DNA of 64,000 bases from Luteibacter rhizovicinus (GTDB taxonomy: Bacteria > Pseudomonadota > Gammaproteobacteria > Xanthomonadales > Rhodanobacteraceae): positions 186,001-250,000 of the forward strand of contig NZ_SMCS01000001.1 of NCBI RefSeq assembly GCF_004342265.1, given 5' to 3'. Positions 26,101 to 34,971 of this stretch are shown here, in pieces; position 1 is the stretch's first letter, and each line of letters begins with the position of its first letter. Under the pieces are notes generated by a model that did not search any database, was not told where the DNA came from, and saw only the letters and a list, made by a program, of their open reading frames with translations. Both the position numbers and the translations under genes were made by a program.

Positions 26101-27138
26101 CTAGAGGAACCGGCCGCGGCTGTCCGCGGCAAGGCTGAGATCCTGTTCACGCAGCCAGCTGCGGTAGGACTTGACGTGCTGGAGCCGGAACCGCTCCACA
26201 TCGTCGATCAGCGCGTAGTAGTACCACTGCTCGCCGGATATCGCCGTGGCCGGGTACATATGGGCTTCGGGCTGGGAAATGCTCTTGTGGTAGAAGCCGT
26301 CGCGCGAGGCGAACCAGGGCAGGGCTTCGCAAGAACGCATCGATTCGAGCACCGAATCGGGTGCGCCCAGATCGGATGCGATCTCGAAGTGCGTACGCAG
26401 GTCCTCGTCCGTCTGCACCAGCAGGAACCGGCCGATGCCCCACGCATCGAGCAGCAGCAAACCGGTCGGATTGCAGTGCACGTAGCACTCCACCGGCTGG
26501 AACGTGGCCGTTACGCCTTGCAGTACCTCGCGGAAAGCGGGGTCTCGAAGGAACCGGAAATTGCCAAGGGCCAGGGTTTCGGCGACGAAAGCGCTGGCGC
26601 GTTCGAAATAGCGACGCTGGAGCTCGACGATCGCCGTTTGCAGCTTTTCGATCGCCAGCGGGTCGTTTTTGCGGATGAAACGGTCGATGACGCCTGAATT
26701 GAAGGCGTCGATGGCCGTGGCGTCGTCGGCCCGGCCGGTCAGCAGGATCTTGCCGATATGAGGGTTCGGCAAGCGTTTGCAGAAGGTAATGCCATCCATG
26801 TCCGGCATCGCCTGATCGACGACGACGACCGAGATTTCGGCGAAACGCTCGGGGTCGTACACCACGCGATGGATCGAATCGATATCCAGCGCGACCAGTT
26901 CCTGGGTTTCCGACGGCCGGTCTTTCCAGCGATATAGCCAGCCGCCGCCCGGAACGGGCCGGCTGCCGGTATTGCCCAGCGTGGACAGCGCGGCGCGCGG
27001 CGAACTGAACGTGCGCACGCGCATCATCGGATCGAGCAGCAACGGGACGACGTCGAGGTATTCCTCGTGGTCGTCCACCAGCACGGTGGTGGTGGGAAAG
27101 TGGAAGGGCTGGATATCGCCCTGCGCATTCAACGTCAT
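26101..27138 (-). CDS. LqsR-like response regulator of the cqs locus
   Basis: The 345-aa protein has a receiver-like N-terminus: acidic pair VDDHEEY (22-23), phospho-acceptor VVVVDQAMPDMDG (D108) and LLTGRADDATAIDAF with conserved T. A ~35-residue insert (GGGWLYRWKDR onward) separates the first strands from D108, and the usual K-P is replaced by FIRKND. The C-terminal ~170 residues match no DNA-binding, GGDEF or HD-GYP pattern I know, which recalls LqsR of Legionella. Its ATG overlaps the kinase stop as TGATG (a GTG at 27141 is the alternative), so kinase and regulator are coupled. Confidence 0.82.
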   Translation of the reverse strand: MTLNAQGDIQPFHFPTTTVLVDDHEEYLDVVPLLLDPMMRVRTFSSPRAALSTLGNTGSRPVPGGGWLYRWKDRPSETQELVALDIDSIHRVVYDPERFAEISVVVVDQAMPDMDGITFCKRLPNPHIGKILLTGRADDATAIDAFNSGVIDRFIRKNDPLAIEKLQTAIVELQRRYFERASAFVAETLALGNFRFLRDPAFREVLQGVTATFQPVECYVHCNPTGLLLLDAWGIGRFLLVQTDEDLRTHFEIASDLGAPDSVLESMRSCEALPWFASRDGFYHKSISQPEAHMYPATAISGEQWYYYALIDDVERFRLQHVKSYRSWLREQDLSLAADSRGRFL

Positions 27139-28511
27139 CACTGCGTGTCGCCGGTATCCGGAAGAGGAAAGTCGAGGGTGAACTCGGTGAACTCACCCCA
27201 GTTGGAATGGCAGACGATGCCTCCGCCCATATGCTCCATCGCCGCGAGGGAAAAAGCGAGCCCTATTCCGAGGCCGGTGACGCCGCCTTCGTGGCCTTCG
27301 CTGGAATAAGAGTAGAAACGGTTAAATATCCGTGGCAGGACATCGGGTGGAATGCCGGGACCCGAATCGTAAACCCGGATGCGGTTGGAGGTCTCGCCGG
27401 GCTCGATATAAATGCCGATTTCGCCCTTACCGGCACGTCCCGTATGGAACAAGGCGTTGCGAAGAAGATTGAACAGAACATGCACGAACAGGCTTTCCGC
27501 CCCCATCAGCGTGAAATCGCCCGTCGGGGACAGCATGATCCGGTCGCGCTCGGCACGCGAGCCATACGGATACCGGCGTAGCGCCTGCTCGACGCACTCC
27601 CTTGCCGACAGCGGGTGGAGAGGTACCTCTCCGATGGGGCGGGCCGCAAGCAACAGCATGTCGATGATCGTGTTGGCGTAGGTGACCTCGCGCTCCATGA
27701 CGCCGACGCTGCGTTCCAGCGCATGCAGATTCTGCTCTCGCAGTTCCGGCACGGGCAGACCTTCGCTTTCGGCCAGCCGGTGACTGCGGATGAGGTCAGG
27801 CATGAACCGGCCGACGGCCTTCGCGGCGATCCGCAACGATCCGAGCGGTGTACGCAACTCATGGGCGATGTTGTTCGACGCGGCGGTCAGGGCGTCGAGG
27901 CGCGATTGTTCGGCCATCGACGACGACACGCTACACACCGCGCCGCCGACCATCGCGAACAGGAGCAGGGGAATGTATTCGAGCATCGGCGCCACGTGCA
28001 GATGCGCGGCCGGCGACAGAAGGAACGCGATGGTCGCGAAGATGCTGCCCACCGTGAACACCAGCAGGAAGCTGGCGACATCGAAGAGCATCATGAGCAG
28101 CATGACGGCCGCCATGTGCGTCATCAGCCATGCGGGGGTGGCATTGCGCAGCGTCATGTAGCCCACGAAGAAGGGCAGCGCGATCGTCATCGCCAGATAC
28201 CAGTACGACGGTAGCCAGGCCCTGAACCGTCGCGGCCACCAGGGAAGCAGCGCCAGGGGCAGGAAGGTCGCGCTGCATGCCAGCCGCAGCGGCAGGTTCT
28301 CGTAGGGCTGGGGAAACAGGAAGGCCCATACCGGGTAATAGATGGCGAGCGAGAAGCAGCCGACCACGCCGATCGCCACCATCTTGGGCTGCGAATAGCG
28401 CGTGCGCGCGAACATCGTCGACTCGAAGCGCCCCATTGCCCGCAGGAACAGCCAGGCCTGCATCCGCACGAAGCGAACTGGGTTGGCGAACTTATGCCCG
28501 GCTGGAGACAT
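27138..28511 (-). CDS. cqsS: CqsS-like membrane sensor histidine kinase without receiver domain
   Basis: The 457-aa kinase has about six hydrophobic segments (residues ~44-195), then HisKA (NNIAHELRTPLG, H217) and HATPase (NLLRNALFHTG, YDSGPGIPP, GLGIGLAFS). The first helices read YYPVWAFLFPQPYENLPLR, almost the same as the CAI-1 receptor CqsS of Vibrio (FPQPYENLPLR), which strongly indicates an alpha-hydroxyketone sensor. It ends after the ATPase domain, so the receiver found in CqsS is absent; the coupled regulator must take the phosphate. Start is uncertain: the ATG at 28436 would match CqsS length better than 28511. Confidence 0.88.
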   Translation of the reverse strand: MSPAGHKFANPVRFVRMQAWLFLRAMGRFESTMFARTRYSQPKMVAIGVVGCFSLAIYYPVWAFLFPQPYENLPLRLACSATFLPLALLPWWPRRFRAWLPSYWYLAMTIALPFFVGYMTLRNATPAWLMTHMAAVMLLMMLFDVASFLLVFTVGSIFATIAFLLSPAAHLHVAPMLEYIPLLLFAMVGGAVCSVSSSMAEQSRLDALTAASNNIAHELRTPLGSLRIAAKAVGRFMPDLIRSHRLAESEGLPVPELREQNLHALERSVGVMEREVTYANTIIDMLLLAARPIGEVPLHPLSARECVEQALRRYPYGSRAERDRIMLSPTGDFTLMGAESLFVHVLFNLLRNALFHTGRAGKGEIGIYIEPGETSNRIRVYDSGPGIPPDVLPRIFNRFYSYSSEGHEGGVTGLGIGLAFSLAAMEHMGGGIVCHSNWGEFTEFTLDFPLPDTGDTQ

Positions 28512-28577
28512 GGCGTGGACGCTGGGAAGCGCCCCCTCCGGATGCGTGCATGGCTAGGGCGAGGGAGGGCGGCATGT

Positions 28578-28967
28578 TCAGCGGAAATTCTGGTGACAGG
28601 ACTGGCACGCGTCGCTCACTGGCTTCAGCGCGACGGTCAGTGCCGCGCACGTCGCGGGCGCGGCCTTTGTTGCCCCGGCCAACGCGGTGTCGAGTTGGCG
28701 GGCGGCGTCGTAGAAGCCCTTGTCCATGCTGGGGAAGGCTTCTTCGATGTCGGCGGCGGCACTGGTCAGACGCGCCAGCCGTGCCGCAGTCGCGGGGCCA
28801 TCGCATTGCTGGCTGCGCAGGCTGTTCCTGAGGACCCCGACATGATGCTGCATGACCGCCATCACCCCCCGATGATAGGGCGTGCCCTGGCGCAGGGCAC
28901 TAAAGGCGAAGGTAGCACCCATGGCACCCACGGCGAGGCCCAGGACGATCAGGAGCAGGGCGCGCAT
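28578..28967 (-). CDS. exported monohaem cytochrome c'-like protein
   Basis: The ~129-aa protein starts MRALLLIVLGLAVGAMG, a signal peptide or N-terminal anchor. It is mainly helical and ends with a single CxxCH haem site, DACQSCHQNFR, at the very C-terminus. That is the placement seen in four-helix cytochrome c' and related proteins. An alternative start lies ten codons upstream (28997). The role is unknown; electron transfer or gas binding in the periplasm is plausible. Confidence 0.8.
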   Translation of the reverse strand: MRALLLIVLGLAVGAMGATFAFSALRQGTPYHRGVMAVMQHHVGVLRNSLRSQQCDGPATAARLARLTSAAADIEEAFPSMDKGFYDAARQLDTALAGATKAAPATCAALTVALKPVSDACQSCHQNFR

Positions 28968-29101
28968 GGGCAGTCCATTGATTCGGGCCGTCAGCATAGC
29001 GAACGGGTCGATTCTTTCAATATGGGATAATCCGCGCAGAGTCGGCGACGACGCCCGTTCCCGTTAGCGGCCGACACTCGCATTCCCAGAGCTTCCCTCG
29101 C

Positions 29102-29881
29102 ATGAATCCTAACCAGGCCGAGCGTTTCGCCGGCATCGAACGTCTGTACGGTACGGGTACCCTCGACCGCCTTGCCCAGGCTCACGTGTGCGTTATCGGC
29201 GTGGGTGGCGTGGGGTCCTGGGCCGCCGAGGCCCTGGCACGCAGCGGGGTCGGGCGGCTGACCCTGATCGATGGCGACGATGTCTGTCTGTCGAACACCA
29301 ACCGCCAGATGCATGCCCTCGAGGGCCAGTACGGCAAGCCCAAGGTCGGGGTCGTCGCCGAGCGCGCCCACGCCATCAATCCGGCCATCCGCCTGGAGGC
29401 CATGGAGCGTTTCCTTACCTCGTCGTCCCTCGACGAACTGCTGGACCGGAAGTACGACGTCGTCCTCGACGCGTGCGACGCGCTGAAGGTCAAGCTGGAA
29501 ACCATCGTCTGGTGTCGCCGGCGGAAGCTGCCGCTGGTGACGGTCGGGGCGGCTGGCGGACGTACCGACCCGACCCTGGTCCGGGTGCGCGATCTTTCGC
29601 GTACCGAGCACGACGCGATGCTCAGCATGATCCGCAAGAAGCTCCGTCAGGAGCACGGCTTTCCGCGCAATCCCGATCGCTTCTTCGGCGTATCGGCGGT
29701 GTACTCGCTGGAGAATGTCCGCTACCCGCAGCCGGATGGCTCGGTGTGCGGCGTGCGCCCACCGGGTGGGGACGCGCTGAAACTGGACTGCGGCGGCGGT
29801 CTGGGTGCCGCCGCCCACGTCACCGGTGCGTTCGCGTTCGCGGCGGTGGGCAAGGTGATGAGCCTTCTGACGAAGGCCTGA
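29102..29881 (+). CDS. tcdA: tRNA threonylcarbamoyladenosine dehydratase
   Basis: The 259-aa ThiF/E1-like enzyme (CsdL/YgdL) begins NPNQAERFAGIERLYGTGTL, has the nucleotide loop VIGVGGVGSWAAEALARSGVG and the DGDDVCLSNTNRQ block. It closes t6A37 of ANN-decoding tRNAs to cyclic ct6A in an ATP-dependent step. Length fits. It is usually served by the CsdA/CsdE sulfur relay, not seen in this window. Confidence 0.94.
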   Translation: MNPNQAERFAGIERLYGTGTLDRLAQAHVCVIGVGGVGSWAAEALARSGVGRLTLIDGDDVCLSNTNRQMHALEGQYGKPKVGVVAERAHAINPAIRLEAMERFLTSSSLDELLDRKYDVVLDACDALKVKLETIVWCRRRKLPLVTVGAAGGRTDPTLVRVRDLSRTEHDAMLSMIRKKLRQEHGFPRNPDRFFGVSAVYSLENVRYPQPDGSVCGVRPPGGDALKLDCGGGLGAAAHVTGAFAFAAVGKVMSLLTKA

Positions 29882-29899
29882 AGCAACCGCCGGTCGCGA

Positions 29900-30640
29900 T
29901 TACCAACCCATGTAATGCCCGCCGTTGATCGCCAGGTTCGACCCGGTGATCCAGCTCGATTCTTCCGCGGTAAGGAAGGCCACCGCGTGCGCGATTTCCT
30001 CGGGACGGCCAAGGCGGCCGACCGGGATCTGGGCGATGATTTTCTCGCGGATATCGTCGGGTACGGCCATGACCAGGTCCGTACCCACGTAGCCCGGGGA
30101 CACCGTATTGACGGTAATGCCGAAGCGGGCGTTTTCCTGGGCCAGCGAGATCGTGAATCCGTGCACGCCGGCCTTGGCGGCGGCGTAGTTCGCCTGACCG
30201 TACTGACCCTTCTGGCCGTTGATCGAACTGATCTGCACGATGCGGCCCCAGCGCCGGGCGCGCATGCCCTCGATGACGGGGCGGGTCACGTTGAAGCAGG
30301 CGTTGAGGTTGGTGTTCACCACCTCGGTCCACTGCTGGTAGTCCATCTTGTGGAAGGTGGTATCGCGAGTGATGCCCGCATTGTTTATCAGGACTTCGAC
30401 CGGGCCGGCCAGATCCTCGACTCCGCGGATCATGGCCTCGGCCGAGACCGGATCGGAGACGTCGCCCGCCACCATCACGACCTCGATGCCGTCACGGATC
30501 ATGTCCTCGCGCCAGGCGGCGGCGCGGGCCTCGTCGCGATAGTTGGTGGCGACGCGATGACCCTGTCGCGCCAGATAGCGCACGATCGCGGTACCGATTC
30601 CTCCGGTGCCACCCGTGACCAATGCCGTGCGCTGCGTCAT
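29900..30640 (-). CDS. phaB: acetoacetyl-CoA reductase
   Basis: The 246-aa SDR reduces acetoacetyl-CoA to (R)-3-hydroxybutyryl-CoA for polyhydroxyalkanoate synthesis. It opens MTQRTALVTGGTGGIGTAI, has LINNAGITRDTTFHKM, the active-site serine/tyrosine in SSINGQKGQYGQANYAAAKAG, and ends with INGGHYMGW, all PhaB-type features. FabG is the alternative, but the NGQKGQ-GQ block and terminal NGGxxM favour PhaB. No phaA or phaC is in the window. Confidence 0.92.
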   Translation of the reverse strand: MTQRTALVTGGTGGIGTAIVRYLARQGHRVATNYRDEARAAAWREDMIRDGIEVVMVAGDVSDPVSAEAMIRGVEDLAGPVEVLINNAGITRDTTFHKMDYQQWTEVVNTNLNACFNVTRPVIEGMRARRWGRIVQISSINGQKGQYGQANYAAAKAGVHGFTISLAQENARFGITVNTVSPGYVGTDLVMAVPDDIREKIIAQIPVGRLGRPEEIAHAVAFLTAEESSWITGSNLAINGGHYMGW

Positions 30641-30710
30641 GCCTACCTCGTCGGGAAAGAAGATGTCCGGGCGGCGGGACGTGCCGGGGACAAGCGAGTC
30701 TTATAGCGTC

Positions 30711-31574
30711 TCAGCCGTATGGATGGCTACTGCGACGTAGCGTCGCAGGGTCGAAATCCCGCAATGCGTGACGCAGGAGGTCTTCCGGCGAGCCGGCCAT
30801 GCCGGAAACGGGCATGCCCAGCTGTGCGATGGCGAGACGAAGGGCGGGAAGGGGATCCCGCGCGTCGACCGGCAGATCGGCCGCGGATTTGGACAGCTTT
30901 CTGCCTTGCGCATCCGTCACCAGCGGCAAATGCATATAGCGCGGCGTGGCGACGCCCAGCAGGGTCTGGAGCCATATCTGCCGGGGAGTGGAGTCGAGCA
31001 GGTCGGCACCTCGTACGACTTCGGTGATGCCCTGCGCGGCATCGTCCACGACGCAGGCCAACTGGTAGGCCCAATAGCCTTCGACACGCCGGAGGACAAA
31101 ATCGCCGACGTCGTCGCGAAGGCTCTGCGACTGTCGACCCTGCAATGCATCGTCGAAGGTCACCACGGTATCGGGCACCCGAATGCGCCACGCGGGTGGG
31201 CGGGCCGGATCGGGCGCGGCTACGCAGTGGCCGTCCCGGTGCAGTCCGCCGGCAGGCACGAGGTCCATCCGGCTGCACCAGCAGGGAAAGACATGGTCTT
31301 GCGCCCGGAGCCGGTCGAGGGTTTCTTCGTAAGCGGCATGCCGCGTCGACTGGAAGACGGGCGGGGCGTCCGGATGCAGGCCGAAGGCCGTTAGCGTGCG
31401 CAGTATCGTGCGGGCGGACCCGGGCACCTCCCGGGGAGGATCGACGTCCTCGACCCGAACCAGCCACTCGCCTCCCGCATGCCGGGCGCAAAGCCAGCTG
31501 CCGACGGCAGCGACGAGCGAGCCGAAATGCAGCGAACCGGTGGGCGAGGGGGCGAATCGACCGCGATATGTCAT
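30711..31574 (-). CDS. gluQ: glutamyl-Q tRNA(Asp) synthetase
   Basis: The 287-aa truncated GluRS paralogue charges glutamate onto the queuosine base at position 34 of tRNA(Asp). It has the class-I start RGRFAPSPTGSLHFGSLVAA (HIGH-type HFGS), zinc-site cysteines in CWCSRMDL and HRDGHC, and the KMSKS-like KLSKSAADL. It lacks the anticodon-binding domain, as expected. The divergent gene is htpX; a 16-bp palindrome sits between them. Confidence 0.95.
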   Translation of the reverse strand: MTYRGRFAPSPTGSLHFGSLVAAVGSWLCARHAGGEWLVRVEDVDPPREVPGSARTILRTLTAFGLHPDAPPVFQSTRHAAYEETLDRLRAQDHVFPCWCSRMDLVPAGGLHRDGHCVAAPDPARPPAWRIRVPDTVVTFDDALQGRQSQSLRDDVGDFVLRRVEGYWAYQLACVVDDAAQGITEVVRGADLLDSTPRQIWLQTLLGVATPRYMHLPLVTDAQGRKLSKSAADLPVDARDPLPALRLAIAQLGMPVSGMAGSPEDLLRHALRDFDPATLRRSSHPYG

Positions 31575-31604
31575 GGAAGAGGGAAATGGGTGGAACGACC
31601 GGAT

Positions 31605-31620
31605 ATGAGAAACTTCTCAT
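31605..31620. promoter_or_regulatory. 16-bp palindrome between gluQ and htpX
   Basis: ATGAGAA-AC-TTCTCAT is a perfect dyad, 31 nt upstream of the gluQ start and 167 nt upstream of htpX. It could be an operator for either gene. I do not recognise the motif. Confidence 0.4.
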
Positions 31621-31786
31621 GCAGGGTCGGGGAGGTCGGGTTTGAGTGTAGGCGATGCGGATGGCGCAAGTGCGCGTCGCGCCTCGGGTTAGCTGTCGTG
31701 GCCCTTGAATCGTTCAGGTCGGACCCCGAAAACTACGTGACAGGGCAGCGCGCGGTCCCCTTCATGACTGCCCCCAAGAGACAGCC

Positions 31787-32671
31787 ATGCTACGAATTCT
31801 GCTTTTCCTCGGTACCAATATCGCCGTCCTCATCCTGCTCAGCATCGTCTGCCGGCTTTTCGGCATCGACGCATGGGCCGCCCAGCGTGGCGTAGGGATG
31901 GGCGGATTGCTGGTGTACGCCGCCGTCTTCGGCATGGGCGGCGCCTTTATTTCGCTGGCCATCTCCAAGTGGATGGCAAAAATGTCGACGGGCGCGAAGG
32001 TCATTAAGGAGCCCGCCAACGAGAACGAGCGCTGGCTGCTCGACACGGTTCGCCGTCACGCCGAGAAGGCGGGTATCGGCATGCCCGAGGTCGCGATCTA
32101 CGACGGCCCGGAAATGAACGCCTTCGCCACGGGCATGAGCAGGAACAATGCGCTCGTTGCCGTCAGCTCCGGTCTGCTCCAGCAAATGGATCGCGAGCAG
32201 GTGTCGGCCGTACTCGGCCACGAAATCGGCCACGTCGCCAACGGCGACATGGTGACGCTGACGCTGATCCAGGGCGTACTCAATACCCTGGTGATCGTGG
32301 CGGCGCGTATCGTGGGCCGACTCGTCGACAGCTGGTTGAACGGCGGTCGCGAACGCGATGGCGGCGGCATGGGCTACTTCGTGGTCGTGCTGGTATTGCA
32401 GATCGTGTTCGGCCTGTTCGCTTCGATGATCGCGATGGCGTTCTCGCGCTGGCGCGAATTCCGGGCGGATGCCGCGGGTGCGAATCTGGCCGGTCGCGGC
32501 GCGATGATTTCGGCCCTGCAACGCCTGTCGGCCAATCACGGCGAAAGCACGCTGCCGCAGACGATTCAGGCTTTCGGCATTTCGGGTCATCTGGCCACGG
32601 GCCTCAAGCGCCTGTTCATGAGCCATCCGCCGCTGGAAGAGCGCATTGCCGCCCTGCAGTCGGCCCGTTAA
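31787..32671 (+). CDS. htpX: membrane zinc protease HtpX
   Basis: The 294-aa M48 protease removes damaged inner-membrane proteins. It has two N-terminal membrane segments (~4-24 and ~38-58), the zinc site VLGHEIGHVANGD, a second hydrophobic pair after it (~160-225), and the third ligand in FREFRADAAGA-type sequence (WREFRADAAGANLAG). Length and layout match E. coli HtpX. It is followed by a terminator. A heat-shock gene, htpG, comes next but has its own unit. Confidence 0.96.
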   Translation: MLRILLFLGTNIAVLILLSIVCRLFGIDAWAAQRGVGMGGLLVYAAVFGMGGAFISLAISKWMAKMSTGAKVIKEPANENERWLLDTVRRHAEKAGIGMPEVAIYDGPEMNAFATGMSRNNALVAVSSGLLQQMDREQVSAVLGHEIGHVANGDMVTLTLIQGVLNTLVIVAARIVGRLVDSWLNGGRERDGGGMGYFVVVLVLQIVFGLFASMIAMAFSRWREFRADAAGANLAGRGAMISALQRLSANHGESTLPQTIQAFGISGHLATGLKRLFMSHPPLEERIAALQSAR

Positions 32672-32688
32672 GTACGACACTTACGTCG

Positions 32689-32722
32689 AACGGCCGGTGC
32701 TCGTGGGCACCGGCCGTTTTCT
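32689..32722 (+). terminator. intrinsic terminator of htpX
   Basis: 12-bp stem AACGGCCGGTGC/GCACCGGCCGTT with a 6-nt loop and TTTTC tail. Confidence 0.88.
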
Positions 32723-32785
32723 TGTGCAGGGCCGGTCGGTCCATCGCATAATTGCTCCTATGTTCCACTATCCGGCGAACCATCC

Positions 32786-34651
32786 GTGACCCAGGAAACC
32801 CGCAAGTTCGAAGCCGAAGTCTCCCAGGTACTGCACCTGGTGACCCATTCGCTGTACTCGCACAAGGAAATCTTCCTTCGCGAGCTTATTTCCAACGCCT
32901 CCGACGCCTGCGACAAGCTGCGTTTCGAATCGCAATCCCATCCCGAACTGCTGGACGGCGATGCCGAGCTGCGCATCCAGGTCAGCTGGGATCCGGAGGC
33001 CCGCACCATCAGCGTCCGCGACAACGGCGTCGGCATGAGCCGCGACGAAGTCGTGGCGAACATCGGCACGGTTGCCAGTTCGGGCACGCGCCGCTACCTC
33101 GAGGCGCTGTCGGGCGAGCAGAAGGCCGATGCGCGACTTATCGGTCAGTTCGGCGTGGGCTTCTATTCCGCGTTCGTCGTGGCCGACCGCGTGACGGTGC
33201 TGACGCGGCGCGCCGGTAGCGCGGCCAGCGAAGGCGTGCGCTGGGAAAGCGACGGCAAGGGCGAATACAGCCTCGACGACGTCGAATTGCCCGCTCGCGG
33301 CACGACGGTCATCCTGCACCTGAAGGCGGACGAGGACGAGTTCCTGCAGCCGTGGACGTTACGCTCGACGATTGCGAAATATTCCGACCACGTTGCCTTT
33401 CCCATCCGCATGCCGAAGGATAGCGACGGCAAGCCGGATACGGACGAGTGGGAAACGATCAACTCCGCTTCGGCGTTGTGGGCGCGTCCCAAGTCGGATA
33501 TTTCCGACGAGGACTACCAGAGCTTCTACAAGGCACTGGGTCACGACTTCAACGACGCGCTGGCGTGGACGCATAACCGCGTCGAAGGCAGCCAGAGCTT
33601 CACGACGCTGCTCTATATTCCGTCGCAACCGCCGTTCGATCTGATGATGGGCGGCAGCGACGAGCGCAAGGGTCTGAAGCTGTATATCAAGCGCGTCTTC
33701 ATCATGGATGCCGCCGAAGAACTGCTGCCGAAATATCTGCGATTCGTCCGTGGCGTGGTCGATGCAGACGATCTGCCGCTGAACGTCAGTCGCGAAATTC
33801 TGCAGAAGAACCGCCAGCTCGATCGCATTCGCGGCGCCTGCGTAAAGCGCGTACTGGATCTTCTCGAAAAACTGTCGCGCGACGAACCGGCGAAGTTCAC
33901 GACCTTCCTGGATGCCTTCGGCAACACGCTCAAGGAAGGTATCGTCGAAGATGCCGGCAATCGCGAACGCATCGCGAAGCTGCTGCGCTTTGCATCCACG
34001 AAGGGCGAGGGCGCCGGCAAGACGGTGTCGCTCGACGATTACATCGGGCGCATGCAGATTGGCCAGGACATCATCTGGTACGTCACGGCCGATAGCTACG
34101 CCGCGGCCGCAGGCAGCCCGCAACTGGAAGCCCTGAAGGCCAAGGGCGTCGAAGTGCTGCTGATGTTCGATCGCATCGACGAATGGATGCTCGGTTATCT
34201 GAACGAGTACGAGGGCAAGCGCCTGCAGAACGTGGCAAAGGGCGAGTTGCCGCTGGACGAAGCCGACAAGCGGAAGCAGGAAGCCGCCACGCAGGCTGCC
34301 GAGCCGCTGCTGGCACGCATCAAGACGTTGCTTAGCGATCGTGTGAGCGACGTCCGCGTATCGGCTCGCCTGACCGATTCGCCGTCTTGCCTTGCACTGG
34401 CTGATTACGACATGGCGCCGCATCTCGCCCGTCTTCTTCGCGAGGCCGGTCAGGACGTGCCCGATGCGAAACCCGCGCTGGAAGTGAATCCGGAACATCA
34501 ACTGCTGAAGCGCCTGGCCACCGAAACCGACGACGCGAAGGCCGCCGATCTGGCGGGTCTTCTGCTGGAGCAGGCGGAGATCACGGCCGGCGCGCAGCTG
34601 GCCGATCCGGCGGCGTTCGTGCAGCGGATGAATCGGGTGTTGCTGGGGTAA
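32786..34651 (+). CDS. htpG: chaperone HtpG (Hsp90)
   Basis: The 621-aa cytosolic Hsp90 has the GHKL ATPase domain (ELISNASDACDKLRF, DNGVGMSRDEVVANIGTVASSGT, GQFGVGFYSAFVVAD), the middle domain (LYIKRVFIMD, LPLNVSREILQKNRQLDRIR) and a C-terminal dimerisation domain. Length is close to E. coli HtpG (624). It helps fold or remodel client proteins with DnaK. A perfect hairpin follows the stop. Confidence 0.97.
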   Translation: MTQETRKFEAEVSQVLHLVTHSLYSHKEIFLRELISNASDACDKLRFESQSHPELLDGDAELRIQVSWDPEARTISVRDNGVGMSRDEVVANIGTVASSGTRRYLEALSGEQKADARLIGQFGVGFYSAFVVADRVTVLTRRAGSAASEGVRWESDGKGEYSLDDVELPARGTTVILHLKADEDEFLQPWTLRSTIAKYSDHVAFPIRMPKDSDGKPDTDEWETINSASALWARPKSDISDEDYQSFYKALGHDFNDALAWTHNRVEGSQSFTTLLYIPSQPPFDLMMGGSDERKGLKLYIKRVFIMDAAEELLPKYLRFVRGVVDADDLPLNVSREILQKNRQLDRIRGACVKRVLDLLEKLSRDEPAKFTTFLDAFGNTLKEGIVEDAGNRERIAKLLRFASTKGEGAGKTVSLDDYIGRMQIGQDIIWYVTADSYAAAAGSPQLEALKAKGVEVLLMFDRIDEWMLGYLNEYEGKRLQNVAKGELPLDEADKRKQEAATQAAEPLLARIKTLLSDRVSDVRVSARLTDSPSCLALADYDMAPHLARLLREAGQDVPDAKPALEVNPEHQLLKRLATETDDAKAADLAGLLLEQAEITAGAQLADPAAFVQRMNRVLLG

Positions 34652-34662
34652 AGCCCTCGAAA

Positions 34663-34694
34663 GCGAAAGGGATGGCGCTTGCCATCCCTTTCGC
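34663..34694 (+). terminator. perfect hairpin after htpG
   Basis: 14-bp perfect stem GCGAAAGGGATGGC/GCCATCCCTTTCGC with loop GCTT, 11 nt after the htpG stop. There is no T-run, so it may be a transcript-stabilising or rho-assisted end. Confidence 0.65.
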
Positions 34695-34796
34695 GGGTGA
34701 GCTCCCATCGTCTCTCAGGCGCACGCCCCCAGATGTCCCGAACAATCGAACACGCAGGTCGGAAGTAAGAACGTGAGGTTCGGTGCCCTCATCGTC

Positions 34797-34917
34797 GTTC
34801 CGGCGCACGCCGGAACCCGCAGCGAGACGATGAGTTGTCGCGGTCGCCTTCAGGCCGGATCGTCGGCGTTGGGGCTCGCCCCACGTGGTCGCTGCGGACC
34901 CCGGCGTACGCCGGGGT
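34797..34917. repeat. pair of CCGGCGYACGCCGG palindromes
   Basis: GTTCCGGCGCACGCCGGAAC (34797-34816) and ACCCCGGCGTACGCCGGGGT (34898-34917) are perfect hairpins with a shared core, 81 nt apart. They look like small dispersed palindromic elements. The rest of the 320-nt gap between htpG and the transporter shows no gene. Confidence 0.55.
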
Positions 34918-34971
34918 GACGGTGAGGGAACACCGTGAGGCGAAGGTTCGCGTGTTGCTTACAATGGCCCC

